Source: JADGGM01 sp025449955
GTDB taxonomy: Bacteria; Gemmatimonadota; Gemmatimonadetes; Gemmatimonadales; Gemmatimonadaceae
Assembly (NCBI GenBank): GCA_036554285.1
Contig: DATBNO010000032.1
Span: 66,098 to 130,097 of the forward strand
DNA length: 64,000 nt
Direction of reading: 5' to 3'
Part shown: positions 36,517-44,985 of the stretch, one piece after another
How the letters are laid out: every line of letters starts with the position of its first letter
Numbering within the stretch: the stretch's first letter is position 1
Notes under the pieces: generated by a model
Databases searched by the model: none
What the model saw: the letters and a program-made list of their open reading frames with translations, nothing else
Told to the model about the DNA's origin: nothing
Translations under genes and position numbers: made by a program

Positions 36517-37437
36517 TCACGACTGACCGGCGGCGTTGGGCGCGGCCACGACAGCAGCGTTGTTCCCGTTGACGCGGCGCAGGCGCTTGATGAGGGGCAG
36601 CTCGCTCTCGTACACGCGCTTCTCGCCGTCGCCTAACGACTCCTCGACCGCACGAATGTCGCGCACCAGCCGCTGCAGGCCCTGCGGCTCGACGCTGGCC
36701 GCCTGATCGCTCCCCCACATCGCGCGATCGAGCGTGATGTGCCGTTCCACCATGCAGGCGCCCAGCACCACCGACGCCACGGTCGGGATCAGTCCCACCT
36801 CGTGCCCCGAATAGCCGACCGGCACGTCGTACCGCTCCTTCAAGGCCGGCACACAGCGAAGATTCAGCTCGTCCATCTTCGCCGGGTATGAACTGGTGGA
36901 GTGCATGAGGACCAGATTGTCGGTGCCCAGCACCTCGACCGCGTGGTCGATCTGCTCGACCGTGCTCATGCCGGTCGAGAGAATGATCGGGCGGCCGTAC
37001 TGACGGTGGTGACGCAGCAAATTGTCGTCGGTTAGGCAGGCGGACGCGATCTTGTAGCACGGCGGCGAGAACTGCTCGATGAAATCGACCGACCCCTCGT
37101 CCCAACACGAGGCGAACCACGCCAGCCCCTGCTTCCGGCTGTACGCATCGAGCTCCTCGTAGTCGGGACGCGCAAACTCCACGCGATGCCGGTACTCGAG
37201 GTACGTCATGATGCCCCAGGGCGTCTCGCGCATCAGGTTGCGCTGCTCCAGCGGCACGCACAGTTCAGGCGTGCGTTTCTGGAGCTTCACCGCGTCACAC
37301 CCGAACCGCTTCGCGGTCGCCATGAGCTGGCGCGCGATGTCGACATCGCCGTTGTGGTTGATGCCGATTTCCGCCACCACGTAGCAAGGCTCGCCGTCGC
37401 CGACCAGACGATCGCCGATCTTCACTGTCGATGTCAT
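36517..37437 (-). CDS. NeuB-family nonulosonic acid synthase, short form without SAF domain
   Basis: The 306-residue enzyme starts MTSTVKIGDRLVGDGEPCYV and has the NeuB TIM-barrel motifs EIGINHNGD, CDAVKLQK, FASCWDEGS, STGMST, HSTSSYPAK and GYSGHEVG. It condenses PEP with an N-acyl-hexosamine-type aldose to make a nine-carbon acid. It stops right after the barrel and lacks the C-terminal antifreeze-like SAF domain, which helps bind substrate in classical NeuB dimers. ATG at 37437 overlaps the NeuA-HAD stop (ATGA). The paralogue at 49494-50546 keeps the SAF domain. Confidence 0.9.
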   Translation of the reverse strand: MTSTVKIGDRLVGDGEPCYVVAEIGINHNGDVDIARQLMATAKRFGCDAVKLQKRTPELCVPLEQRNLMRETPWGIMTYLEYRHRVEFARPDYEELDAYSRKQGLAWFASCWDEGSVDFIEQFSPPCYKIASACLTDDNLLRHHRQYGRPIILSTGMSTVEQIDHAVEVLGTDNLVLMHSTSSYPAKMDELNLRCVPALKERYDVPVGYSGHEVGLIPTVASVVLGACMVERHITLDRAMWGSDQAASVEPQGLQRLVRDIRAVEESLGDGEKRVYESELPLIKRLRRVNGNNAAVVAAPNAAGQS

Positions 37438-38657
37438 CGCACTCCTCCTCGAGTCGACGCGGGTGCATCGTGCGACGTCGCGCCGCGCCGTGCTCGTGTC
37501 GTTAGTATCCAGTCCGCCACTTCGCGTACGGCGCCGTGTCCACCCGGACGCGTCGTCACCAGACGCGCGGCCGCCCGCACTTCGGGCTCCGCATCGGCGA
37601 CGGCGATCGGCAACCCGACCCAGCGCAGACATGCCAGGTCGTTCACGTCGTTTCCCACGTAGGCCACCTCGTTGGCACTCACGCCGCGTTGGGCGGCAAT
37701 CGATTCCAATGCGGCAGCCTTGTCATTGCAGGAGTCGGTGCATTCGATGCCGAGCTTGCGGCAACGCGCCGCGACCACGGGGTTGGTCTCCGTCGAAATC
37801 ACGATGACCGTCACGCCGGCGTCGCGCAGGCGCGCGATGCCCCATCCGTCCCCGCGATGACACGCCACCGCCTCCTGGCCGGACTCGCTCACCTGGACGC
37901 GGTTGTCCGTTAGGACTCCGTCGAAATCGAGCGCGAGCAACCGGACGCGCCCGAGCTCGGACGCGTTGGCGGGCGCGCGGCGGCGCGACAGCAGATGCTC
38001 CACCAGCTCGAGATCGGCCGGCGAATCGACCTGCACCGATTCCGCCGCGTCCATGAAATGGACGGATATCTTTCCGCCTAACCGATTGCCGAAGTCGCGC
38101 AGGACCCACGGACGGAAGACGTAGATCGACCCGTTCTCGACGACGTCCTCGGGGGCATCCTGGCGCCGCTGGCGATTGCGAAAGTCGTAAGTCTCGGAAC
38201 GCCATTCGCTGCTCCCGCGCTCGCGCCGCCACACGAATCCGTGCATCGGACAGGCAGAGAACAGCGAGTCTGCCTCGTCGGCGATCAACGTACGAATGGC
38301 CATCGAGACGTCGTCGGGACGGCGGAGCGGCGATGTAGCCTGGAGGAACACCACGAGGTCCGGCTCGTACCCTTCGGTGTTCTTCAGGTGATCGAGCGCG
38401 TGCACGAGCGCGGATTCGCTCGTCGCCGTGTCGCCACTGATCTCCGGGGGGCGCACGATCGACTCGGCCCCACATTCGTGCGCGACGCGCGCGATCATCG
38501 GATCATCCGTCGACACGATGATGCGCGTTATCTCCGGAGTGGTACGCGCGTGCGCGACGCTGTACGAAAGCAGCGGATGACCGGCCAGCAAGCGGATGTT
38601 CTTCCGCGGGACGCCCTTCGATCCGCCGCGAGCTGGGATTATGGCCACACACTTCAT
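37434..38657 (-). CDS. CMP-nonulosonate cytidylyltransferase fused to KdsC-like HAD phosphatase
   Basis: The 407-residue fusion has an N-terminal half (1-230) that is a NeuA-type cytidylyltransferase with IIPARGGSKGVPRKNIRLL, IVSTDDPMIA and VVFLQATSPLRRPDD. The C-terminal half (from about 238) is a HAD phosphatase with LDFDGVLTDN (Asp244 and Asp246), VISTETN and VGNDVNDL, like KdsC and the 9-phosphate phosphatases. Such fusions would remove a phosphate from the 9-phospho acid made by the coupled NeuB and then activate it with CTP. ATG at 38657 begins at the family N-terminus; the open frame to 38777 has no homology. It is the first gene after a 262-bp gap and so may start an operon. Confidence 0.9.
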   Translation of the reverse strand: MKCVAIIPARGGSKGVPRKNIRLLAGHPLLSYSVAHARTTPEITRIIVSTDDPMIARVAHECGAESIVRPPEISGDTATSESALVHALDHLKNTEGYEPDLVVFLQATSPLRRPDDVSMAIRTLIADEADSLFSACPMHGFVWRRERGSSEWRSETYDFRNRQRRQDAPEDVVENGSIYVFRPWVLRDFGNRLGGKISVHFMDAAESVQVDSPADLELVEHLLSRRRAPANASELGRVRLLALDFDGVLTDNRVQVSESGQEAVACHRGDGWGIARLRDAGVTVIVISTETNPVVAARCRKLGIECTDSCNDKAAALESIAAQRGVSANEVAYVGNDVNDLACLRWVGLPIAVADAEPEVRAAARLVTTRPGGHGAVREVADWILTTRARRGATSHDAPASTRGGVR

Positions 38658-38919
38658 TGCGTGTTCACCGAGTTCCGATGCGAATACGACCTTGATACGC
38701 CGGGTGCGCACGCTGTGGCAGGGCAAGATGCGGGCACGAGGAGGCGGCCAGGAACCAGCACGGTGCCTGTGGAGCATCTCGTTGCTGCATAGGGAGTTGC
38801 AGCACTAGTCAGCCATACTCCGGACGACATTGCATCTACGACAATTCAAGTGCCTGTTGCGAGGAATCAACAGCGCTGCACGATGTCGCCATCCCGCCGG
38901 CGGCGCGATGTCTCGGGCG
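38658..38919. other. Intergenic region with probable minus-strand promoter
   Basis: A 262-bp gap, AT-richer around 38760-38860 than the genes. A promoter for the neuA-neuB-ABC operon is expected here, but no -35/-10 pair stands out enough to annotate. No gene is seen. Confidence 0.4.
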
Positions 38920-41145
38920 TCACGCTGGCTGTCGGCGGCCGGTGCCCCGATGCTCGCTCGCCGGTCGCGCCGCCTTCTTCGGCGCCTCGGGGCTGGAGCC
39001 AGGCCCGTCGAGGCGAACCACGCCCCGCCGGTGCAGCTCGTCGATGGTGGCCCGGGTAGCCTCGAACGAGATGCCGCATTCCGCCGCGATGCGAGCGATC
39101 GAGCGCGTGCCGTCGATGAGGAACAGGATGTCGAAGAGCGCCTTGTGTCCTTCAGGATTCGTGTAAAAGTCGACGTGCACGCCGAACCGCGAGCAGAAGA
39201 CTTCGCCCTTGTAGACGTTGACCGGCACGACGTTCGCCTCGAGAGCGTCGATCATGCGCAATACGAGATCACGCGACTCGGCAAGGCGCGCGTTGGACGT
39301 GATCTCGGGCGTGTCGATGGTGCTGTGGTAGCCGCGATACGGCCAATCCGGCGACTCGGGCCGCAACACGCGCGAGAGCGCCAGCATCGGTACGCGCACG
39401 CCCGGGGCGTTGTATTGGCGTTCATCGTTGCCGATCACCGTCCGAAACGCGCCCGTCCACCCCTCTGGATCGCCTGCATGGAGCGCGGCCGTTAGGCAGT
39501 CGTCGACATCGGTCGTACCACTGAACGAGAGCTGCAGCGCGTGCGGCTGATCCATTCCCAGCATCTCGAGAAACAATCCGCCCTTGAGATGCGGAATCAG
39601 ATCTTCGTTGCGGCTCAAGTACGCGACCGTGCCGATTGTCTCCGGGATGATGACGAAGCGATACGTGTACCGCAGATTGCGCCGGGCAAGCAGAGCGCGC
39701 ATGACGTCGATGCCGACGACGACGCCGGTGAGATCGTCGTTCACCATGCCCGGGTGGCACAGGTGTGCGCACAGCACGATGGTCTCGTCGCTCGCGCCAT
39801 GCGCGATCACTTCGCCAGCCTTGAGCGTTCCGTAGCTGAAGCTGGTGTCGATGACGACCCGATACTCACCGTCCGTGAGTGCATCGCGCAGCGTCTTGCT
39901 GCAGCAGAGCCCCCAATCGCGCTCGTAGTACTTGAAGATGAACGGCACGGCGTCCGGCAGCTTCTCATCCACGTACAGGTGGCGAAGCAACTCGTCGCGC
40001 GACACGACGCCGCGATACGGCAGAGAATACGAAACGACGTGCAGGGGATGATCGCTGTACGAGAACAGGCGACGTCCGTCGAGGGTCTCGACATACGCCT
40101 CGTGACACGTCCATTTCTCGGGAACGATCCAACTCCAGCACTCACTGCCGGTCGGGTACTCGTGCACGGTCATCGGCACTTGGGTGGCGAGCGCCTGGAG
40201 CGCGGCGTCGTACCCGTCCGAGATGATGTCACGCGGCACCTGCCAGAGCGCGTCGATCATCTGCGGGATGGTCGCCGACTCCGGCATGTGGATGTCGAAG
40301 CGGCGGGGCGGCACTCGTTGCGACTCGAGCGCGATGGGATCGGCCGCCGGCCCGCGCGCCGTGAACCACGGGTCGCGCGCGAGGCTGCGTACGATCAATT
40401 CGCGGAGCGGCCGGCACTCGGCGGTGCGGACCGCGTCGCGCCCAACGGTGGCAACGCGACAGATGCCCGCCGCTGTCGCCGCATTCTCCAAGTGCGACAG
40501 GTGAGGCTCGCTTTGGTCGCCCAATATTCTGACGTTGAACACCCACCCCGTCTTTCGTTCCTGTCCGCTGTCGCGGACGACACCGGTGAACAATTTCCGG
40601 AACCGGAACGGCACACCAACGGACTCTTCGACGAAGTGCTGAAAGCTGGCCTCGCTGAGACCGACGCCTAACGTGCAGACCTTCCCGCCGGCGGCCTGCA
40701 GGCGGTCGAACACGCTGCCGGGCCCGAAGCAGGTGGGCGGAATGTCGCGCAGCAGTGCCGCGGCCATCGGGCCGCGGCCGGCGACCGAATGAATCGGATC
40801 CGCGGAGCGGACGGCGTCCGGGAGTACGCGGAAGTACTCGAGGAACGGCGCGTAGGTGCTCCACGGGCCTCCCACCGTCGCGGTCCGCTGCACGTCGAAC
40901 GACTCCTGACGGCAGAACGAGAACGTGTACGTCGGAACGAGCAGCGTTCCGCTGGGGCCGAGCACGGCCTCGAACGCGCCGAGCAGCATGGCGCTCGTCT
41001 CGTCGTCAGTTAGGCAGCCGTCGGCGCGGCCGAGCGTGTCGATGCCGATATGGGTGAAGACGACGTCGCCGGCGGTGAGGCCCGACGCGCGAAGCGCGTG
41101 GATCAGCTCGTCGCGCGTGTAGTCGAAGGAAAGTGGCATGGTCAT
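38920..41145 (-). CDS. Fusion of AAC(3)-like N-acetyltransferase with DUF4910/M28-like aminopeptidase domain
   Basis: This is a 741-residue protein. Residues about 1-270 match the antibiotic N-acetyltransferase (AAC(3)) fold: YTRDELIHALRASGL, VFTHIGIDTLG, LLVPTYTFSF, HSVAGRG and FGPGSVFDRL. Residues about 290-680 form an aminopeptidase-like domain (DUF4910/DUF2172 type) with the zinc-site segment CAHLCHPGMVNDDLTG and PETIGTVAYLSR. A winged-helix-like tail follows. ATG at 41145 lies 13 bp after the SpsF gene; the frame to 41316 overlaps that gene. Neither activity is proven: the first half could acetylate a sugar amine, and the second could cleave or transfer an amino-acyl group. It is the last gene of the nonulosonate block. 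Confidence 0.82.
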   Translation of the reverse strand: MTMPLSFDYTRDELIHALRASGLTAGDVVFTHIGIDTLGRADGCLTDDETSAMLLGAFEAVLGPSGTLLVPTYTFSFCRQESFDVQRTATVGGPWSTYAPFLEYFRVLPDAVRSADPIHSVAGRGPMAAALLRDIPPTCFGPGSVFDRLQAAGGKVCTLGVGLSEASFQHFVEESVGVPFRFRKLFTGVVRDSGQERKTGWVFNVRILGDQSEPHLSHLENAATAAGICRVATVGRDAVRTAECRPLRELIVRSLARDPWFTARGPAADPIALESQRVPPRRFDIHMPESATIPQMIDALWQVPRDIISDGYDAALQALATQVPMTVHEYPTGSECWSWIVPEKWTCHEAYVETLDGRRLFSYSDHPLHVVSYSLPYRGVVSRDELLRHLYVDEKLPDAVPFIFKYYERDWGLCCSKTLRDALTDGEYRVVIDTSFSYGTLKAGEVIAHGASDETIVLCAHLCHPGMVNDDLTGVVVGIDVMRALLARRNLRYTYRFVIIPETIGTVAYLSRNEDLIPHLKGGLFLEMLGMDQPHALQLSFSGTTDVDDCLTAALHAGDPEGWTGAFRTVIGNDERQYNAPGVRVPMLALSRVLRPESPDWPYRGYHSTIDTPEITSNARLAESRDLVLRMIDALEANVVPVNVYKGEVFCSRFGVHVDFYTNPEGHKALFDILFLIDGTRSIARIAAECGISFEATRATIDELHRRGVVRLDGPGSSPEAPKKAARPASEHRGTGRRQPA

Positions 41146-41158
41146 GCGATGCGGGTGC

Positions 41159-41947
41159 TCACGTTCGATTGGTCGCGCCGGGCGCGGCGGCGGCCGGAAG
41201 GGTGCGCCCGGTAGGCGACACCGGTTGGGCGGTGATGTACAGCGCGTTCGATCGCGCGACGTCCGGATGCTCGGCCATGAATGCGAGCACGTCGTCCATC
41301 GCGAACGTCGACCCATACTCGGGCGTCAGCTCCTCGATCACGCGACGGATGAGCGCGTAGTCCTCGGCGTAGTCGAGGGTCCAGCGGTGCTCGGCGTACA
41401 GGTTCGCCGGGTGCTCGAGGTTGTGCAGGCGGCGTCCTGCATCCCAGAACCACGGGATGACGTGCTCGCGCTGCATCGGTTCGCGTGCCTCACGCCACGC
41501 TTCGGCGAGTGCGTCGATCGGTATGACATCCAGGTCGAGGCCGTCGGGAAACGTGAGCGGTCGCCGATTGGTCACGAGGTCGAACTCGCCGTGATGTTCG
41601 ACGGCGTACTGCACCATGGCATCGACGATCGCCGGGTCGACGAGCGGGCAGTCGGCAGTGATCCGTACGACGAGATCGATCCCGGCGCCGCGCGCGGCCT
41701 GGTAATAGCGATCGAGCACGTCGCGCTCGCTGCCGCGAAACACCGGAATGCCTAACGATGTGCAAAGCGCCGCCACGGGGTCGTCGCGCGAATCGTCGGA
41801 CGTGGCGACAATGATGGTCTCGAGGGTGCGTGCGCGGCCTAACCGCTCGAGCAGGTGCGCGAGCAGCGGCTTGCCCGCGGCAGGCATGAGCACCTTCCCG
41901 GGGAGCCGGGTCGAGCCCATGCGCGCCTGGACGATCGCACCAATCAT
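41159..41947 (-). CDS. SpsF/acylneuraminate cytidylyltransferase family protein
   Basis: The 262-residue nucleotidyltransferase starts MIGAIVQARMGSTRLPGKVL, the signature of the SpsF branch of the CMP-sialate synthase superfamily. VVRITADCPLVDP and FPDGLDLDVI follow. SpsF proteins usually sit with NeuB and aminotransferases in nonulosonate and spore-coat-type sugar loci and are thought to make CMP-activated sugars. ATG at 41947 overlaps the aminotransferase stop (ATGA); 114 further in-frame codons upstream are shadow. It is the second cytidylyltransferase of the locus, alongside the NeuA-HAD fusion. Confidence 0.88.
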   Translation of the reverse strand: MIGAIVQARMGSTRLPGKVLMPAAGKPLLAHLLERLGRARTLETIIVATSDDSRDDPVAALCTSLGIPVFRGSERDVLDRYYQAARGAGIDLVVRITADCPLVDPAIVDAMVQYAVEHHGEFDLVTNRRPLTFPDGLDLDVIPIDALAEAWREAREPMQREHVIPWFWDAGRRLHNLEHPANLYAEHRWTLDYAEDYALIRRVIEELTPEYGSTFAMDDVLAFMAEHPDVARSNALYITAQPVSPTGRTLPAAAAPGATNRT

Positions 41948-43392
41948 GCGTCGTCCCCGTCGTCGGTGCAGCAGGCGAGGCGAGGCGCATCCGTGTGCAA
42001 CCGGCCGCACTTGCTCTGGCAGCAGCGATTGAACGGGCGGAACACCGGCTTCACGGCATCGCCCAGGAACGACCGCTCCACCGAGCCGTCGTCGAGCGCG
42101 CGACGGATCTTTCGCATTCCGTGCTGCAGCGCTTCGAGTGTGCGCGCGATTTCTTCCGCGCCGTGCGAGTAGGTGATCGTGATCCACGGAATCAGCACGC
42201 CCCACGAGATCACTTCCTCGTGGAAGGACGTGTGCAACTCGGGCCAGAACGTGCCGTCGGCACGCGTCACGAGAATGTGCGGATTGCAATCGAAGCCGAT
42301 GACACGGACGTGATCGGCGACGCCTTCGGCGCGGGCAAACTCGCGAACGCCCGAGACGAGCTTGGCGCCCTGCGACCAGATGTGGTCGCCGACATTCTTC
42401 AGTTGATACTCATCCAGCGTCGCGCGGCACGCGGCGAGACCGACCGTCTCCGACGTGTGGGTCTGCGACAGCAAGAACACGCGCTCCTTGTCGTGCTTCA
42501 AGCCGCCGAGCTCGAGGATGTCCTTGCGGCCCGCGAGGCAGGAGAACGAGTAGCCGTTGCTCATCGCCTTTCCGTAGCACGCGAGATCGGGATAGACGTT
42601 CCACCGATGATGCGCGCCGCGCAGATCGAACTTGAGACCGCTGATCATCTCGTCGAAGATCAACACCGAGCCTTCACGTTTCGTGATCTCGCGCAGATTC
42701 TGCAGGAAGTTGTTGCGCGGCTCGTCGTTCTTCACCGGCTCGAGGATGACCGCGGCGATCTGCCCCGGGTAGCGGTCGTAGAGCGCCTGGAGACTCGAGA
42801 CGTCGTTGTAGTTGAATCGGACCGTGAGCTTCGCGACCTCCGACGGCACGCCGGCAGCCATGTTGGTGGTGCCGATGAACCAATCGTGGATGCTGAAGAA
42901 CGGGTGCTCCTGGCACACGGCCACGAGTTTCCGATTGGTGTAGGCGCGAGCAAGCTTGATGGCGGCCGTCGTGACATCCGAGCCGTTCTTGCCGAACTTC
43001 ACCATTTCGGCGACGGGCAGGAGGTCGACGAGATACTCCGCCAGCTCGTACTCGAGAATGCCGGGGCGCGTGAAGTTGACGCCTAACTCGATTTGGCGCT
43101 TGACGGCTTCGTTCACCGCCGGATAGGCGTGACCGAGCACCATGACGCGGTTGCCCATGGCCCAGTCGATGAACTTGTTGCCGTCGACGTCCCAGCAGTA
43201 AGCGCCCTGAGCGCGCGCGATCAGCTTGGGCGAGCGCTTGGGAAATTGATCCTCGCCTTTGCTGTAGGTGTGCGTCGCCGCCGGGACGATCTCGTGGAAG
43301 CGCTCGTTGATCGCGTCACCCTTCTGGAAATCGCGAACGGGACCCGACGGCTCGGGCGCCGTTTGCGGCGCCTCAGTCATAACGTGTGTCAT
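41944..43392 (-). CDS. Class III (glutamate-1-semialdehyde-aminomutase-like) aminotransferase with Cys-rich tail
   Basis: The 482-residue PLP enzyme has the class III landmarks GHAYPAVNEAV, FGKNGSDVTTAAIKLAR, LIFDEMISGLKFD (Asp247 for the PLP ring nitrogen) and CYGKAMSNGY (PLP-binding Lys275). Relatives recur beside SpsF and NeuB in glycan loci. The C-terminus carries a short tail with five cysteines (CCQSKC...ACC), then Asp-rich residues, not part of the family core. ATG overlaps the nitrilase stop (ATGA, 43389-43392), and its own stop overlaps spsF. Substrate unknown; likely a keto-sugar or a side-chain precursor. Confidence 0.88.
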   Translation of the reverse strand: MTHVMTEAPQTAPEPSGPVRDFQKGDAINERFHEIVPAATHTYSKGEDQFPKRSPKLIARAQGAYCWDVDGNKFIDWAMGNRVMVLGHAYPAVNEAVKRQIELGVNFTRPGILEYELAEYLVDLLPVAEMVKFGKNGSDVTTAAIKLARAYTNRKLVAVCQEHPFFSIHDWFIGTTNMAAGVPSEVAKLTVRFNYNDVSSLQALYDRYPGQIAAVILEPVKNDEPRNNFLQNLREITKREGSVLIFDEMISGLKFDLRGAHHRWNVYPDLACYGKAMSNGYSFSCLAGRKDILELGGLKHDKERVFLLSQTHTSETVGLAACRATLDEYQLKNVGDHIWSQGAKLVSGVREFARAEGVADHVRVIGFDCNPHILVTRADGTFWPELHTSFHEEVISWGVLIPWITITYSHGAEEIARTLEALQHGMRKIRRALDDGSVERSFLGDAVKPVFRPFNRCCQSKCGRLHTDAPRLACCTDDGDDA

Positions 43393-44225
43393 TGATGATT
43401 GGCGAGTTGAAAGTTCGCGCCGTAGATGTCGGCGCGGCGGTCACCCAGGATGTCGATCTGCGAACGGGCCTCGTCCACGCGGCCTAACTCGAGCGTCTCG
43501 ACGAGGAGAGCCTCACCGTCGCCGGCCTCGGCCAGCACCTTGCCCCACGGATCGACGATCATCGAATGACCGGCGAACGTCGTGGATCCGGAGGTACCGG
43601 CGCGATTGCAGGCGACGACGAAGTATTGGTTTTCGATGGCGCGCGCGGTGACCAACGTGCGCCAGTGTGCGACACGGACCGCCGGCCACTCGGCCGGCAA
43701 CAAGACGACGCGCGCGCCCTCGAGCGCATAGGAACGGAACAGCTCGGGGAACCGGAGGTCGTAGCAGATGGCCGACGCGGCGGTGCACCCGTGCAGTGAG
43801 AATGTCGGCGTCGTATCGCCAGCGGCGAGATACCGATTCTCGGCCATCAGGGCGAACAGATGGATCTTCGCGTATTCACCGATGACCGTCCCATTCGGGC
43901 CGTGCACGACCGCGGTATTGCGCACCCGTCCGAGATTGTCGGCCAGCAGCAGCGAGCCGGCGATGCAGATCTCGTATCGCTCGGCGAGACTCGCGAGCGC
44001 GGGAAGAACGACGGTTTGGTTTCCCGCAGCGTGCGCGTCGGCGTGTTCCAGATCGTAGCCCGTCGACCACAGCTCGGGGAGCAGTACGACCTCGGCGCGC
44101 TGCTCGTGCGCGTCGGCCACGAAACCACGGGCGCGCTCGAGATTGACGTTCGGGTTGCCTAACTGAACGTCCATCTGTGCCGCCGCGACGCGCAACCGCG
44201 CCGCCGATTGACGAGGGTGCGTCAT
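43389..44225 (-). CDS. Carbon-nitrogen hydrolase (nitrilase superfamily)
   Basis: The 278-residue protein has the complete Glu-Lys-Cys triad of the superfamily: Glu51 in LLPELWSTGY, Lys120 in GEYAKIHLF and Cys154 in SAICYDLRFPELF. Members hydrolyse amides (omega-amidase, carbamoylase) or transfer acyl groups. Closest in style to omega-amidase-like proteins, but the specificity is open. It starts with ATG 4 bp after the methyltransferase stop and is coupled to the class III aminotransferase, suggesting joint use of an amide or amino-acid-derived substrate. Confidence 0.87.
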   Translation of the reverse strand: MTHPRQSAARLRVAAAQMDVQLGNPNVNLERARGFVADAHEQRAEVVLLPELWSTGYDLEHADAHAAGNQTVVLPALASLAERYEICIAGSLLLADNLGRVRNTAVVHGPNGTVIGEYAKIHLFALMAENRYLAAGDTTPTFSLHGCTAASAICYDLRFPELFRSYALEGARVVLLPAEWPAVRVAHWRTLVTARAIENQYFVVACNRAGTSGSTTFAGHSMIVDPWGKVLAEAGDGEALLVETLELGRVDEARSQIDILGDRRADIYGANFQLANHQ

Positions 44226-44229
44226 TTCG

Positions 44230-44985
44230 TCAGTCCCCCATCCGGGCAGCGATGAATCTCCACGGCAGGTGCACCGGACCGCTGAATTGCATGCGGCGCC
44301 CGTCGGCCAGTCGCTCGGTGTACGTCCCCAAGCCGCCGGATTGCGGGCGCGGAAGATCGATGTCGATGTCGAACGCTTCGCTCCGAAACTCGTGGCACCC
44401 GTGTCCCTCGCAGAATGTGCGCGTGCGATTGAGGCTGTACACGTTCATGTGATACGGCGGCAGCTCGGGTACGATCGAGTGATCGTAGACCAGACACTCG
44501 GTGTCGACGTCGGCCTCCGTAAAGAGCGAGCTCAAAACCAGCCATCCTCGTGTGACGCGCAATGCCGCACAGAGTGCCCGCTCGTGGTCGGGGAGCCAGG
44601 ACAGCGTTTGCGTCGAGATGACGAGATCGTAGCGCTGGTGTGGCAACAGCCGATCCAGCTCGAACAGGTCGCCCGACACGAGCGTGACATCGAGATTGGC
44701 GTCGTCGAATTTCTGGCGCGCAATCGGGAACAGCATATCGCCCGCGAGATCGACGCCGGTCCAGTGGAATCCGGGAACGACGTGACTCAAATGGTAAATG
44801 TTGGACCCGGCGCCGCACGCGATGTCGAGGGCCTCGCCGCCGTGAAGCGGAAGTCCCGCGAGAAAGCGTCCGAGATGCACCGTACTGCGATACGGCCGCT
44901 CGAATTGATCGAGGTGGTACCGCACCTGGCTCTCATCGAGCCATAGCCGGCGCTGTTCAGCGTCCTGGCGCTTTGCCGTGTACAC
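44230..44985 (-). CDS. Class I SAM-dependent methyltransferase
   Basis: The 251-residue protein has motif I LDIACGAGSNIYHL, GVDLAGDM and YDLVISTQTLSWL. Start is set at GTG 44983-44985, because AGGAGGTG lies 7 nt upstream of it, the best ribosome site in the region, even though this overlaps the aminotransferase gene by 29 bp. The C-terminal half has a histidine/glutamate-rich stretch (FCEGHGCHEFRSEAFDIDIDLP). Probably methylates a nonulosonate or other sugar of the glycan; not shown by sequence. Confidence 0.84.
   Translation of the reverse strand: MYTAKRQDAEQRRLWLDESQVRYHLDQFERPYRSTVHLGRFLAGLPLHGGEALDIACGAGSNIYHLSHVVPGFHWTGVDLAGDMLFPIARQKFDDANLDVTLVSGDLFELDRLLPHQRYDLVISTQTLSWLPDHERALCAALRVTRGWLVLSSLFTEADVDTECLVYDHSIVPELPPYHMNVYSLNRTRTFCEGHGCHEFRSEAFDIDIDLPRPQSGGLGTYTERLADGRRMQFSGPVHLPWRFIAARMGD

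Noticed and set aside
34776..36572. Long plus-strand open frame (about 598 codons) opposite the ABC exporter
   Set aside because: Its translation is an Arg/His/Glu/Asp-rich, low-complexity sequence typical of antisense frames in high-GC DNA, while the minus strand has clear ABC motifs throughout.
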